This document shows positions 8,114-18,080 of a DNA stretch of 64,000 bases, piece after piece. Positions within the stretch are counted from its first letter, which is position 1; each line of letters starts with the position of its first letter. Below the pieces are notes generated by a model. That model was given only the letters and a program-made list of their open reading frames with translations. It was not told the DNA's origin and ran no database searches. Made by a program: the position numbers and the translations under genes. This stretch comes from Methanococcoides sp. AM1 (GTDB taxonomy: Archaea > Halobacteriota > Methanosarcinia > Methanosarcinales > Methanosarcinaceae): positions 186,001 through 250,000 of the forward strand of contig NZ_CAAGSW010000005.1 of NCBI RefSeq assembly GCF_900774055.1. The letters run 5' to 3'.

Positions 8114-9316
8114 TCACTCTTCGTCGTAATAACCGATCTCTTCTTTTGTCAGGTAGCATGCAGGGTCATCTGCCCAGACATTGCCGTAGACAGCCTCTGC
8201 CCGTACACGGAAATTGCCGTTGCAGACATCGAACCATTTGCACTTTGCACACCTGTCGGCATTTGCCTTTATGAGTGGCTTCCTGTCCTTGAGACCTGCC
8301 ATAAGGTCATCGTCAAGGTCTGTCCAGATCTCACTGAACTTCCTGTCCTTCACGTTTCCGAAGCTGTAGTGTCTCCAGAACTGATCAGGGTGTACTGAAC
8401 CATCCCATGAAACACAGCCAAAGCCGATACCTGTGGAATTACCACGGTTCATCTGCAGGAGCTCATATACCTCATCTGCACGCTCGGGGTTCTCTTCTGC
8501 CAGTCTCATGTAGATGTACGGACCGTCGCAGTGGTTGTCCACTGTCAGGACCTCAACAGGCATTCCCTTTTCATGAAGCTCCTTCGTGCGGTCCATGATC
8601 AGGTCAACCGTCTTGCGGCTGTCCTCCAGTGAAAGGTCCTCATCGATGATCTTAGTACCCCTTCCGGCATACACCAGATGGTAGAAACAGATACGTGGGA
8701 TGTTCTCTTCCTCGAGCATATCGAAGATCGCAGGAATGTCAGCCACATTTTGCTTGTTGATGGTAAAACGCAGTCCCACCTTGATGCTTTCTCTCTGGCA
8801 ATTGCGAAGACCTGTCATTGCAGCATCGAAAGCACCTTTCATGCCACGGAACTTGTCATTTGTCTCACGCACACCGTCAATGGAGATTCCCACATATGAA
8901 AGACCGATCTCCTTGAGCGTCTTTGCCATTTTTTCGTCGATAAGCGTACCGTTGGTGGAGATCACCGCACGCATTCCCTTGGAGATAGCATACTCGGCCA
9001 GTTCAGGAAGGTCCTTGCGCATCAGCGGTTCGCCGCCTGAGAAAAGTATCACAGGTGAGCCGAACTCAGAAAGATCGTCGATCAGTTCCTTGCCCTGCTC
9101 GGTGGTCAGCTCATCCTTGAACTCGATGTCCTTTGCGTGTGCATAGCAGTGAACACAGCGAAGGTTGCAGCGCCTGGTCATGTTCCAGACGACAACAGGC
9201 TTCTTGTCCTTTGCGAATTGCAGCAGGTGTGACGGAAGTCGTTTTGAATCCCGCCCGTAACGAAGGGCGTCTGATGGTTCAACAGTTCCGCAATAGAGTT
9301 TTGAGATTCCTATCAT
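8114..9316 (-). CDS. ahbC: 12,18-didecarboxysiroheme deacetylase (radical SAM, AhbC)
   Basis: A 400-residue radical SAM enzyme. The N-terminus GISKLYCGTVEPSDALRYG is a signature of the AhbC/NirJ2 group; the SAM cluster motif is C50-x3-C54-x2-C57 (CNLRCVHC). A C-terminal SPASM/twitch region has further cysteines (CVSWDG, CAKCKWFDVC). AhbC removes the acetate side chains of didecarboxysiroheme to give Fe-coproporphyrin III on the siroheme route to heme b. The start follows an AGGAGG ribosome binding site. It is last in a minus-strand group after cobA and hemD, which make the upstream siroheme precursors. Heme here would serve methanogen cytochromes. Confidence 0.9.
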   Translation of the reverse strand: MIGISKLYCGTVEPSDALRYGRDSKRLPSHLLQFAKDKKPVVVWNMTRRCNLRCVHCYAHAKDIEFKDELTTEQGKELIDDLSEFGSPVILFSGGEPLMRKDLPELAEYAISKGMRAVISTNGTLIDEKMAKTLKEIGLSYVGISIDGVRETNDKFRGMKGAFDAAMTGLRNCQRESIKVGLRFTINKQNVADIPAIFDMLEEENIPRICFYHLVYAGRGTKIIDEDLSLEDSRKTVDLIMDRTKELHEKGMPVEVLTVDNHCDGPYIYMRLAEENPERADEVYELLQMNRGNSTGIGFGCVSWDGSVHPDQFWRHYSFGNVKDRKFSEIWTDLDDDLMAGLKDRKPLIKANADRCAKCKWFDVCNGNFRVRAEAVYGNVWADDPACYLTKEEIGYYDEE

Positions 9317-9371
9317 TGTGATCCTCCTGCAATATTAGTAAAATATCAAATTTTCCGTTTTTCATTTTAAT

Positions 9372-10175
9372 TTAGTTGTTCTCAACTGCTTCCTTTGCAA
9401 CCCTGAGAATCTCTTTGAAAGTGTATTCATCCGGTGTGACGTTCACTTCAACACCATGTTCCTTCAACGTATTGGCTGTAGGAATACCAATTGCAGCCAC
9501 CAGTGAATCGGCAAGCACTTGCCTTATCTCGTCGCCTGCACCCATTGCTGCTGCCTGGTCGAAGAAACTACGCACCATCATGGAACTTGTAAATGCAAAC
9601 ACATCGATCTCTTTGTTGAGACTTCTGGTAATAAGCTCCTCCTGCAATGGTCCTTTAGGCATTGTCAGGGTATAGACCTTTGTCTCAAGAACGTTCGCAC
9701 CACAATCCCTGAGTCCGGATATCAGCAACGTTGAACCGTAAGCGCTCCTTGCAGTATCTATGTTCTTACCCTTGACGTCAGGACAGAGGAACTCAACAAG
9801 TCCTTCTGAACTGTAAACACCAGGCATCCCCATAACTTCGATACCAAGCTTTTCCAGTTGCTTCCGAGTTGTTGGACCAATAGCGATAACTTTGGTTATG
9901 TTGAGCGCTTCGATGAAATCATCACGCTTTTCCTCAGCAATCTTCTCCAGAGTGAAATCAATTCCATTAGCACTTGTAAATATCACATAATCGGAAACGC
10001 CGGAGAATACGTTCTCTGCAAAAGTGCCAAAGTACTCATCCTCCATAGCCTCAAGCTCGATCATGGGAACGGCCACTACCTCAAAACCAAAGGATTCCGC
10101 AAGTTTCCGGGAACCTTCAACGTATCCCTGAGGCCTCATGATTGCAATAACAGGCTTACGATCAGTTGCATCCAT
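9372..10175 (-). CDS. hemD: Uroporphyrinogen-III synthase
   Basis: A ~267-residue HemD. It shows the two-domain pattern of the family: IAIMRPQGYVEGSRKLAESFGFE at the start, YVIFTSANGIDF in the first domain, and VFAFTSSMMVRSFFDQ and VAAIGIPTANTLKEHG in the second. It closes and flips ring D of hydroxymethylbilane. I prefer ATG 10175, preceded by GAGATG; a TTG at 10196 would add seven residues. It lies 65 bases downstream of cobA and 55 bases upstream of ahbC on the same strand, so the three form a siroheme/heme operon. hemA, hemB and hemC are not in this window. Confidence 0.88.
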   Translation of the reverse strand: MDATDRKPVIAIMRPQGYVEGSRKLAESFGFEVVAVPMIELEAMEDEYFGTFAENVFSGVSDYVIFTSANGIDFTLEKIAEEKRDDFIEALNITKVIAIGPTTRKQLEKLGIEVMGMPGVYSSEGLVEFLCPDVKGKNIDTARSAYGSTLLISGLRDCGANVLETKVYTLTMPKGPLQEELITRSLNKEIDVFAFTSSMMVRSFFDQAAAMGAGDEIRQVLADSLVAAIGIPTANTLKEHGVEVNVTPDEYTFKEILRVAKEAVENN

Positions 10176-10240
10176 ATGAACATCTCTTAAATCCAAACAT
10201 CAATTATTAATTTACTATCAGATAGCAATCCACAAACTCT

Positions 10241-10993
10241 TTAGATCTGGGAACCCAGTATCTCATGGAGCTTGACAACATCACCAATTACTGTGAGTGC
10301 CGGCGCTTTTACATTCTGGTCCTTTGAGATCTGTGCGATGGTACCAACTGTGCCGATGGTCACGCGCTGGTCAGGACGTGTTCCCCTCTCGACCATTGCA
10401 ACAGGTGTCTTTGGGTCCTTCCCGAATTTCATGAGCTCGTTCATGTTGCGTTCAAGCATCTTGACCCCCATGAAGATAACGATCGTTCCGCCAAAAGCTG
10501 CAAGTGTCTCCCAGTCAAGAGCTGTCTCTTCCTTAGTAGGGTCCTCGTGTCCTGTGATAAAGGTCACCATTGAAGCATGATCCCTGTGGGTTACCGGGAT
10601 ACCTGCATAAGCAGTAGCAGCCAGTGCGGATGTAATGCCAGGCACTACTTCGAACTCAATACCTGCCTCGACAAGTTCTTCAGCTTCTTCTCCACCACGG
10701 CCGAACATGTACGGATCTCCGCCTTTAAGACGGACTACCATCTTGCCTTCCTTTGCCTTCTCAACGATCACATCGTTGATCTCGCTCTGGGTCAGTGTGT
10801 GATCGCCTGCATGCTTGCCTGCATCTACCTTCTCAGCTGCCTCCGGCATGGTATCCAGGATCTGCTTTCCCGGAAGCTGGTCATACACAATGACATCAGC
10901 TGTATCCATAAGCCTGCGAGCCTTCACGGTCATCAGTTCAGGGTCACCGGGACCTGAGCCTACAAGATATACTTTTCCGTATTTTTGAGCCAT
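10241..10993 (-). CDS. cobA: Uroporphyrinogen-III C-methyltransferase (SUMT)
   Basis: A ~250-residue SAM-dependent methylase making precorrin-2, the branch point to siroheme, heme (Ahb route), cobamides and F430. The motifs VGSGPGDPELMTVKA (near the start), VVRLKGGDPYMFGRGGEE and VPGITSALA are diagnostic. ATG 10993 gives the usual MAQKYGKVYLVG start; a TTG at 11011 gives a longer form. It leads the cobA-hemD-ahbC group. It is the single-domain form, without a fused CysG dehydrogenase/chelatase. Confidence 0.93.
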   Translation of the reverse strand: MAQKYGKVYLVGSGPGDPELMTVKARRLMDTADVIVYDQLPGKQILDTMPEAAEKVDAGKHAGDHTLTQSEINDVIVEKAKEGKMVVRLKGGDPYMFGRGGEEAEELVEAGIEFEVVPGITSALAATAYAGIPVTHRDHASMVTFITGHEDPTKEETALDWETLAAFGGTIVIFMGVKMLERNMNELMKFGKDPKTPVAMVERGTRPDQRVTIGTVGTIAQISKDQNVKAPALTVIGDVVKLHEILGSQI

Positions 10994-11147
10994 ATTACCA
11001 GATATCCTCAATTTCTATTTTGCTGATGGTAAGAACCTGATACAATAAATAGATTGATATGCTATTCTTTCGGGATTGTAAAGATATGATCAGAACAAAA
11101 GTTCTTCAGCTTTTGAAAATAGCATAATGTGAAGAAAAAGACCTATT

Positions 11148-11185
11148 GAAAAGAAAGAAAAGATTACCCAATGAAAATTGAGTAA
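11148..11185 (-). terminator. Terminator after the DUF1699 gene
   Basis: On the minus strand a nine-base-pair hairpin (11177-11185 with 11164-11172, including one G-T pair) is followed by a T/C-rich run, just past the DUF1699 stop codon. Confidence 0.5.
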
Positions 11186-11195
11186 CATGACGCGA

Positions 11196-11594
11196 TCAGC
11201 TTTTATCCAGAATATATAGAAGCATTTCCTTGTTCAGTTTCCCCTCACGTGAAAGCTTCGCAGCAATATCATCATCTGCAATTCCTTCCAATTTCATTTC
11301 TTTGATCTTCTCAATGATCGCAGGTGAGATGCTGTAGTACTCATTAATATCCTTCCTGTGCCCCCAAACATCGCCTTCAACAAGCTTTATGCCCTGCATT
11401 TCCAGAAACATTTCTATGGATTTGGAAACAGTCCTACGGTATGATGTAGGTATCTGGATAACTTCTACATCCTTGCATCTTTTTATGAGATTGAAGATAT
11501 CCTCGTTCGATGGCCTGAATGCAAGGTGGATCACTTTTTCGCCGGCGTCAAGGTTTAGAATTTCATCTCTTTTGCTTACGACTCTAATTTTCAT
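11196..11594 (-). CDS. DUF1699 family protein
   Basis: A 132-residue protein I recognise as DUF1699, a family of unknown function known mainly from Methanosarcinales. It has a short alpha/beta N-terminal part (MKIRVVSKRDEIL, VIHLAFRPSNEDI), a middle PTSYRRTVSKSIEMFL segment and a C-terminal part resembling a small helical domain (DDDIAAKLSREGKLNKEML). No catalytic motif is visible. The conserved RRTVSKSIE helix could suit nucleic-acid contact, but that is a guess. It is a single-gene unit with its own hairpin terminator. Confidence 0.8.
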   Translation of the reverse strand: MKIRVVSKRDEILNLDAGEKVIHLAFRPSNEDIFNLIKRCKDVEVIQIPTSYRRTVSKSIEMFLEMQGIKLVEGDVWGHRKDINEYYSISPAIIEKIKEMKLEGIADDDIAAKLSREGKLNKEMLLYILDKS

Positions 11595-11698
11595 AGGAAC
11601 ACCCCATTATATTCAAACAGTTAAACATAACTTATCAAATTAATTATTAATAAGTGACCTATTAAATAATTGACGACTGAAAAGTTCTTTAGGAACTA

Positions 11699-12979
11699 TC
11701 AGTCATTGAGGCGAAGTTTCACAGAATCAGCATGTGCCTGAAGTCCTTCTTTTTCAGCAAGAGATATTATCGTATCCCCTATCGAGCTTAAGCCTTCCTT
11801 TGTTATCTTCTGTATAGTAGAGTACTTCAGGAAGTGGTGGATGTTCAGACCGGAGTATATCTTAGGGTAGCCGGCGGTGGGAAGCACGTGGTTCGTACCT
11901 GATGCATAATCACCTGCTGCCACAGGAGCATAATTGCCAACAAAGATGGAACCTGCATTCTCGATCCTCTCAAGCACAGCGTCGTCATCCCTCACCATGA
12001 TCTCGAGGTGCTCCGGTGCGAAGTCATTGGAAATAGAGATACACTCATCCATTGTATCGGTCACAATAATAGCTGCATTCTCAAGGGATGAATCCACGAT
12101 CTCTTTACGGACAGCTGCATCTGCCTGCTTTTTGACCTCATCGTTCGTCTGCTCCGCAAGGGAAGAAGATGTTGTCACAAGCACTGAAACAGACTTTGGA
12201 TCATGCTCTGCCTGTGCAAGAATATCGGATGCGATCATAGCAGCATCCGCAGAATCATCTGCAATGATAAGAACTTCACTTGGACCTGCCGGAAAATCGA
12301 TCTCTGCTTTATCACGCACCATCATCTTGGCAACGGTAACAAAGACATTTCCGGGTCCTACGATCTTATCGATCTTCAAAACAGATTCGGTACCATAGGC
12401 CATTGCTGCAATTGCCTGGACACCGCCCACCTTGTAAATGTGATCTGCACCTGCAACTTTAGCTGCTGCAAGTGTAAGCGGATTGATCTTGCCATCAGGA
12501 CCCGGTGGTGTGCACATGACAACGCTCTTGACCCCAGCCACCTTTGCAGGAATGATGGTCATAAGTGCAGTGGAAGGATAGGAAGCCCTGCCCCCAGGCA
12601 CGTAAGCACCAACCGATGCAAGAGGTGTGGCCATCTGGCCAAGCTTGATGCCAGGAGAAGGTTCGATGAACCATGTCTTCTGAGGAAGTTGTGCTGCATG
12701 GAAGTTCCTGATGTTCTCTGCTGCGATCCCAAGATGCCTTATAAGTTCGGCATCGACAAGCCCCATTGCCTCTTCGATCTCTTCAGGGGTCACTTCTATA
12801 TCCTGAATGTCTGCCCTGTCGAACTTCTTCGTGTACTCACGCAGGCCATCGTCACCTTTTTCCTGCACATCCTTGAGTATTGATGAAACGGTATCTGTTA
12901 CGTCCATCAGCTCTCCTGTGCGGTTAAGAAGCTTATCCATCTCTTCTTCGGTGACATCGGATAGGTGTTTATACAGCAT
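11699..12979 (-). CDS. hisD: Histidinol dehydrogenase
   Basis: A 426-residue zinc enzyme that oxidises L-histidinol to histidine in two NAD-dependent steps. Visible motifs include [44 protein letters not shown] and [10 protein letters not shown], the last two carrying catalytic and metal-binding residues. Length is normal for HisD. No other his gene is adjacent, as is common in methanogens where his genes are scattered. It follows hel308 on the same strand, with 82 bases between them. Confidence 0.97.
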   Translation of the reverse strand: MLYKHLSDVTEEEMDKLLNRTGELMDVTDTVSSILKDVQEKGDDGLREYTKKFDRADIQDIEVTPEEIEEAMGLVDAELIRHLGIAAENIRNFHAAQLPQKTWFIEPSPGIKLGQMATPLASVGAYVPGGRASYPSTALMTIIPAKVAGVKSVVMCTPPGPDGKINPLTLAAAKVAGADHIYKVGGVQAIAAMAYGTESVLKIDKIVGPGNVFVTVAKMMVRDKAEIDFPAGPSEVLIIADDSADAAMIASDILAQAEHDPKSVSVLVTTSSSLAEQTNDEVKKQADAAVRKEIVDSSLENAAIIVTDTMDECISISNDFAPEHLEIMVRDDDAVLERIENAGSIFVGNYAPVAAGDYASGTNHVLPTAGYPKIYSGLNIHHFLKYSTIQKITKEGLSSIGDTIISLAEKEGLQAHADSVKLRLND

Positions 12980-13061
12980 ATGATCATCTCATTATTAAGG
13001 TCAGAAAGGACAAAAACTGCATCTGGTCGCAGGTTTACGTCCTGATCAAATTATTTTAACA

Positions 13062-15281
13062 TTACTGGAAATCACTGAATGTTTTCTGGTCTTTGTCCAG
13101 TAATGTATCTAGAGTATTTGAATTTATAGGTGCGCTCTTATCCACCTGTTTCCTGACACGAACGCCTATGTTCGAAAGGATATTTGCAGCCACATTAGGA
13201 CCAACAAGCTTCGATAATACTGAATGATCGGCCTTTTTAAGTTCTGCAAGGGATACAAATCCGGCTTTGTAGAGCTTACGTGCACGGACACGTCCAACGC
13301 CCCTGATACCTACAAGCTCCATGAGCTCCGGACTGGCACCGTAATGTATCCTCTTCTCAAGTCCGCGTGCATAGGCAGAATATTTCACTCCGATCAGTTC
13401 CGCCAGTTTCGTGGTAGCATGCATAAGCCACTCTGCCGTATCTGCAAGAGCATGGATATCCCCTTCACCTACGTTGAAGTGCTGCGTGATGTCGTCTGCA
13501 GGGATCTCACTGATCCATTCGTCCAGCAACATTGCAGTCTTTACTTCCCCAAGGAACCACTCATAATCAACTTCCTTGAACTGATTCGGAACCTCAATGA
13601 AATCATCACTATGCGACATCACAAAATCATTGATCTTTACATAATCACCGCTTCGCATGTACAATTGCCTCATGTCAGGTGTACTGCATATTAAATGGAG
13701 AAGCGTAAGATCAGTAACATTGACAGCCTTTTTCAACCCATCCACGATCTTTGCCCCGGACATAGGATCGATATAAAGCATCGAAATAAGCTTTCCGAGC
13801 TGGGTCGAGCTTAAAGAGATCGAGGCCGATGTTTCGTTCTTCCCGATCATTTCATTCTCAGCCAGGAATTCGATGCAATCGTCAATAACATCCTCAAGGC
13901 TCCAGGTATCCTGCTGGAAAGCAAAGAACGTCGCACCCATGAATTCCATCAGCTCAGCCCTGTCAGATGCAAATCCGTTCACAATGGTAGAAAGAACGTG
14001 TGTCCTCAGGGCATTTTCAGTCCCAAGTTTCGACCAGATATCTTCTGCATCAGCTTCCACATAGTTTTCCAGCAACTGCTCAAATTCTGCATATTCCTTA
14101 GCAAGCAGCACCGATTCCCCGTAAGGATCGAGATGTGGACGACCTGCCCTTCCTGCCATCTGCTTATATTCAAGCACAGGGATCGGCTGCATGCCGAAAT
14201 TTGAATCGAACCTGCGATAGTTCCTGATGATGACCCTCCTTGCAGGAAGGTTCAGGCCGGCTGCCAGTGTCGGGGTACTGGAGATAACTTTGATCAGGTT
14301 CTGCCTGAAACCGTCTTCCACGATCTTCCTGTGGGATGAGTTCAGACCCGCGTGGTGGAAAGCAACACCTTTCCTTATACAATTTGCAAGCACCTTTGCA
14401 GTATCGGTCTCACCGGCGGATTCCACCTCGTCCGCCATCTGAGCAAGTTTCCCGCGAACATCATTGTCAAGCAATTTCACAACCTTGTTCGAGGACGATT
14501 TTGCAAATCCCGTACAATTGCGACGGCTGCTCTCAAAAACAAGGCATTGTCCGCCTTCAATGATGGTATCAAGCACAAGATTTGTGGCATTATCCTTATC
14601 CCGGCGTTCTATCTTCTTCTGCTTTCCCAGGAAATTGATAGCCTCACCAAAGAAAACCCCCTCATGCAGATCAGTAGGTCGCCATTCGCTTAAGACAAGA
14701 CCTGCATCAAGCCAGTCTGCCATCTCACGGGCATTTCCTACGGTAGCTGAAAGCGCGATGATCTGAGACTCCGGATTCAGACGCATAAGTTTGGTTATCG
14801 TGACCTCAAGGGTAGGACCCCTGTTCTTTGAATCAAGCAGGTGGATCTCATCCACAACAATGGTGTTAACCTCTTCCATCCACGAGGTCCCATTGCGAAG
14901 CAGTGAATCGGTCTTTTCAGAAGTTGCTACAATGATATCGTTAGAGCCAAGCCATTCATCCCTGGAATCAAAATCACCTGTTGATATGCCGACCTTGATA
15001 CCAAAAGGTGCAAGCTCCCTGAACCGGTCGAACTTCTCAGACGCAAGTGCACGAAGTGGAACTATGTATAATGCTTTCCCACCGTTACGAATAGCCTTGA
15101 GCATTGCAAGCTCTGCCAGAAGTGTCTTTCCGGAAGCTGTGGGTATCGCAGCAAGAAGGTTCTTTCTTTCAAGCAGGCCATTATCGACAGCTTCAGCCTG
15201 TGGAGGATAAAGCTCCTTTATACCGGAATCTTCGTAGAAACGGATTATATCATCAGGAATATCAAGCTCTCTTATCAGCAT
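13062..15281 (-). CDS. hel308: ATP-dependent DNA helicase Hel308 (Hjm)
   Basis: A 739-residue archaeal superfamily 2 DNA helicase that unwinds lagging strands at stalled forks. Walker A is [11 protein letters not shown] (about 46-56), the DEIH box is VDEIHLLD, motif III is SATVGN, and motif VI is [10 protein letters not shown] winged helix and ratchet domain follow, then a C-terminal helix-hairpin-helix ([18 protein letters not shown]-like). The length is that of Hel308. It is divergent from nth, another repair gene, across 113 bases. The very C-terminus ([10 protein letters not shown]...) is a low-complexity tail that could hold a PCNA or RPA contact; I see no perfect PIP box. Confidence 0.95.
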   Translation of the reverse strand: MLIRELDIPDDIIRFYEDSGIKELYPPQAEAVDNGLLERKNLLAAIPTASGKTLLAELAMLKAIRNGGKALYIVPLRALASEKFDRFRELAPFGIKVGISTGDFDSRDEWLGSNDIIVATSEKTDSLLRNGTSWMEEVNTIVVDEIHLLDSKNRGPTLEVTITKLMRLNPESQIIALSATVGNAREMADWLDAGLVLSEWRPTDLHEGVFFGEAINFLGKQKKIERRDKDNATNLVLDTIIEGGQCLVFESSRRNCTGFAKSSSNKVVKLLDNDVRGKLAQMADEVESAGETDTAKVLANCIRKGVAFHHAGLNSSHRKIVEDGFRQNLIKVISSTPTLAAGLNLPARRVIIRNYRRFDSNFGMQPIPVLEYKQMAGRAGRPHLDPYGESVLLAKEYAEFEQLLENYVEADAEDIWSKLGTENALRTHVLSTIVNGFASDRAELMEFMGATFFAFQQDTWSLEDVIDDCIEFLAENEMIGKNETSASISLSSTQLGKLISMLYIDPMSGAKIVDGLKKAVNVTDLTLLHLICSTPDMRQLYMRSGDYVKINDFVMSHSDDFIEVPNQFKEVDYEWFLGEVKTAMLLDEWISEIPADDITQHFNVGEGDIHALADTAEWLMHATTKLAELIGVKYSAYARGLEKRIHYGASPELMELVGIRGVGRVRARKLYKAGFVSLAELKKADHSVLSKLVGPNVAANILSNIGVRVRKQVDKSAPINSNTLDTLLDKDQKTFSDFQ

Positions 15282-15397
15282 GGGAATTTCACATCACATT
15301 ACAGCGATTGTTTCAGTATCGTATAAGTAATTTATTAAAACTAGCTGAGGACCATCTGCTACAAAGGGTTAAATAATCCGGGATTTTACACTATTTG

Positions 15398-16009
15398 ATG
15401 TACGTCGATGAGATCATATCCCGCCTAAAGAAATTGTACCCGAAAGGCTATTTCCATATCAACCGAGACCCATATTATCTTCTTATTTCCACGGTATTGT
15501 CCCAGCGTACCCGGGACGAGGTGACCATCCCGACGACCCAGAAGCTCTTTTCTGTTTTCGACACCCCTAAGAAGATGGCAACCGCCGACGTGGATGAACT
15601 TCGGGAACTGATAAGAGAAGTGGGTTTCTATAATGTCAAATCACAGCGCCTGATAGAGATCTCACGCGTGCTCCTGGATGAATATGAGGGAGTAGTTCCT
15701 GACGATATCGACAACCTTGTTAAGCTCCCGGGAGTTGGCAGGAAAACAGCTAATTGTGTACTCACCTATGCTTTTGACAAAGATGCCATAGCTGTCGATA
15801 CTCACGTACATCGCATATCCAACAGGATGGGACTCGTTGAAACAGATACTCCTGAAGAAACAGAGATCGAGCTTGAAAAGGTGGTGGAGAAGGATATGTG
15901 GAAGGATATAAACGGGCTGATGGTACTTTTCGGCAAGAGTATCTGTCGTCCGGTGTCTCCGAAGTGTGATGTATGTATAATGAATGATATTTGTCCGAAG
16001 CTGATCTGA
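15398..16009 (+). CDS. nth: Endonuclease III
   Basis: A 203-residue bifunctional DNA glycosylase/AP lyase for oxidised pyrimidines. The helix-hairpin-helix LPGVGRKTAN holds the catalytic lysine and VDTHVHR the aspartate. A C-terminal [4Fe-4S] loop is complete, C-x6-C-x2-C-x5-C (CRPVSPKCDVCIMNDIC). ATG 15398 is preferred over the TTG at 15395. The short upstream spacer has a TTAAATAAT stretch about 25 bases before the start, so the mRNA may be leaderless. It shares a divergent promoter region with hel308. Confidence 0.96.
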   Translation: MYVDEIISRLKKLYPKGYFHINRDPYYLLISTVLSQRTRDEVTIPTTQKLFSVFDTPKKMATADVDELRELIREVGFYNVKSQRLIEISRVLLDEYEGVVPDDIDNLVKLPGVGRKTANCVLTYAFDKDAIAVDTHVHRISNRMGLVETDTPEETEIELEKVVEKDMWKDINGLMVLFGKSICRPVSPKCDVCIMNDICPKLI

Positions 16010-16084
16010 TGTTTACCTAATATTGACTTTACATTGACCGAATGTTGATCTGAAGTTATGAACCTTATGCAGGAACAACAGAGG

Positions 16085-16606
16085 TCATTCAAATGTAAAA
16101 GGTTCACCATTTATCAAAAGCTGTTTTAGCACAGCTGAACAACCCGGACCAACTGAAACAATAACTGAGGTGCTTTTCACCTGCTCCTGTATTGGAACGC
16201 CCTCAGATTCAGGTACAAAGTAGCTTTCAATACCCCATCTAACGTTCAGTGTATCATCATAGCTACTTGTTACCACTCCTTTTATGCAGACATCTTCATC
16301 ACTGACATCAGGTTTTCTATGGCTTACCGAATCTATGGTCCAGTATTTTTCTTTTTCCGAAAGGCTGGCGTATACTGACTCACCAATCATAAATTCGTGA
16401 TCATAAGGAGTATTGTCAAGATCAATTGTTGAGATGTCATACCTCAGGTTCACATAATCCCCCCGGAAAATATCTCTGGGATCCACAGGTGCAGTCTTTA
16501 ATAAAATGTCCTGTCCAAGGCTTAACGTGATCATTTTAGGCAGGAAGATCAATGTGAGAATGATCAAGGAATAGGCCATAAGCAAAAGGAATCTTCTTGA
16601 ATTCAT
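16085..16606 (-). CDS. GDYXXLXY-motif membrane protein
   Basis: A 173-residue protein with one N-terminal transmembrane helix (residues 7-30) and an outside domain containing the family hallmark RGDYVNLRY (about residues 48-56). These proteins are nearly always encoded next to a DUF2157 membrane protein, as here: its ATG overlaps the stop of the DUF2157 gene by four bases, so translation is coupled. The function of the pair is unknown; a cell-envelope role is inferred from topology. Confidence 0.85.
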   Translation of the reverse strand: MNSRRFLLLMAYSLIILTLIFLPKMITLSLGQDILLKTAPVDPRDIFRGDYVNLRYDISTIDLDNTPYDHEFMIGESVYASLSEKEKYWTIDSVSHRKPDVSDEDVCIKGVVTSSYDDTLNVRWGIESYFVPESEGVPIQEQVKSTSVIVSVGPGCSAVLKQLLINGEPFTFE

Positions 16607-17889
16607 GAGAGATCAAACTCCTTTATCTCGCTTATAATGAAACGTCTCTTGTTTTCCATATACCAGCCAAGTGTTATGAGAATCAGACCTCCGGCAATGA
16701 AGGCAAGAGACCTTGGCAACAGCTCGTAAAGCGTTGTAAAATACAGGTGCAGCACACCCAGCACAAAGAAGAACATCCCGATATTGACGAACGGTACTGT
16801 AGCTTTATAATATCCGATCAGGATGCTGCCAATGGATAGTACAAAGAATATCAGGTTGAAAAATATGAATAATATTGTAGCTATTTGTGGATCTATTCGA
16901 GTGTAGGTGTAACCATACTCTGTAACCGATGTTGTAAATGAATCGATGAAAAAGGTCAACAACCATGCACCTATCCACCCTGAAAATGCCAGTGCAAGTA
17001 CGATGAGCTCGTATTTTGTATTCTTGACCTTTTGGTACATTGAAATGTTCGATATCAAAAAGATAACTGATGTTACTGCAAATAACAGGAAGAACAACTG
17101 GACCTGCCAGTTTACCGGCGTGAGCCGTGTCAAGATGTCCCTGTATGGTGTTTCTAAACTAAAATAGAAGTATGAGATTAGGATGAAGAATAGACCAAAG
17201 CCCTGATGGATGATCCTGAAATGAGCATATTTTTCAAATTTCAGATGCAGTTGCCCAAGACCATAGAGATTGATACCTAATAGCAGATACAGCATAAATA
17301 TCTCGAAACTGCTTTGTACCAGGTACCTGGCCTGTGAGATATAGAACGTTGTCCAGAGAACAAATGTGACTATATTCAATGATATAATAATTGAAGACCT
17401 GAAAGCATAACCGAACGGAAGTATTGCTAGGAACCACACCAGTAAAAGCCAGTGAGTATTTGCGTTCACGTTGAATATCTGAGCAGTCAGGAAAATTGTA
17501 GCACCAACGAACAACGAAGCAAGGAAAAGCAATGCTTCACCCATTAAAGGGTATGTTCTCCTGTTAAATTTTAATTCCCAGCCAACAAAATAGGTCCCAT
17601 ACGTTGTACCAAGCAGAAGTACCATTTTTGCAATATTAGGAATCCTTTGCCAGTTCGATGCAACAAATAGTATTGCTCCGATACCGATCAGGAAGGCACC
17701 CAATATTGAGATTACTGTTACAAGCTTTGATGTGTCCTTCTTCTTGTTGAGGTTTTCATTGCTGGAAGGTGCCTCAGCCAGCCCATATCTTGACAGGATC
17801 AGCTTTGCCTGATGATCGTCAATTATTCCTTCACTGCTCCAGTCTTCGACCTCTTCTCGGAGCCAAGCCTTATGATCATCTTCCCCCAT
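16603..17889 (-). CDS. DUF2157 multi-spanning membrane protein
   Basis: A 428-residue membrane protein. A ~45-residue cytoplasmic N-terminal domain (WLREEVEDWSSEGIIDDHQAKLIL) typical of DUF2157 is followed by about a dozen transmembrane helices. I start it at ATG 17889; the frame runs to 17970, but those 27 residues are not typical of the family. There is no ribosome binding site, while a TTAAATATC element lies ~35 bases upstream, which suggests a very short leader. It is translationally coupled to the GDYXXLXY gene. No catalytic motif is seen. Confidence 0.85.
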   Translation of the reverse strand: MGEDDHKAWLREEVEDWSSEGIIDDHQAKLILSRYGLAEAPSSNENLNKKKDTSKLVTVISILGAFLIGIGAILFVASNWQRIPNIAKMVLLLGTTYGTYFVGWELKFNRRTYPLMGEALLFLASLFVGATIFLTAQIFNVNANTHWLLLVWFLAILPFGYAFRSSIIISLNIVTFVLWTTFYISQARYLVQSSFEIFMLYLLLGINLYGLGQLHLKFEKYAHFRIIHQGFGLFFILISYFYFSLETPYRDILTRLTPVNWQVQLFFLLFAVTSVIFLISNISMYQKVKNTKYELIVLALAFSGWIGAWLLTFFIDSFTTSVTEYGYTYTRIDPQIATILFIFFNLIFFVLSIGSILIGYYKATVPFVNIGMFFFVLGVLHLYFTTLYELLPRSLAFIAGGLILITLGWYMENKRRFIISEIKEFDLS

Positions 17890-18029
17890 TGCAATACTAT
17901 TAAAGAATTTATGGATATTTAATGTTTTTGTTACGATGTTGGGATGGATAAAGAAATTGATCAAAAGCAAGAATTAGAGTAATCAAAAATGACATGAGAA
18001 ATACAAAGTCAACAAAAAAGCAGGATTGA

Positions 18030-18070
18030 GCAAAATAAAAAGAAAGTAAAGGAACACGGCTGTTAAGCCG
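18030..18070 (-). terminator. Terminator after trpB2
   Basis: On the minus strand a short GC hairpin (CGGCT-TAAC-AGCCG, 18070-18057) is followed by a T-rich tract containing several T runs. Confidence 0.5.
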
Positions 18071-18080
18071 CTTTCCCGGA

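Noticed and set aside
12203-12883. 226-codon plus-strand frame
   Set aside because: Antisense to hisD, with cysteine- and histidine-rich nonsense composition typical of a shadow frame.
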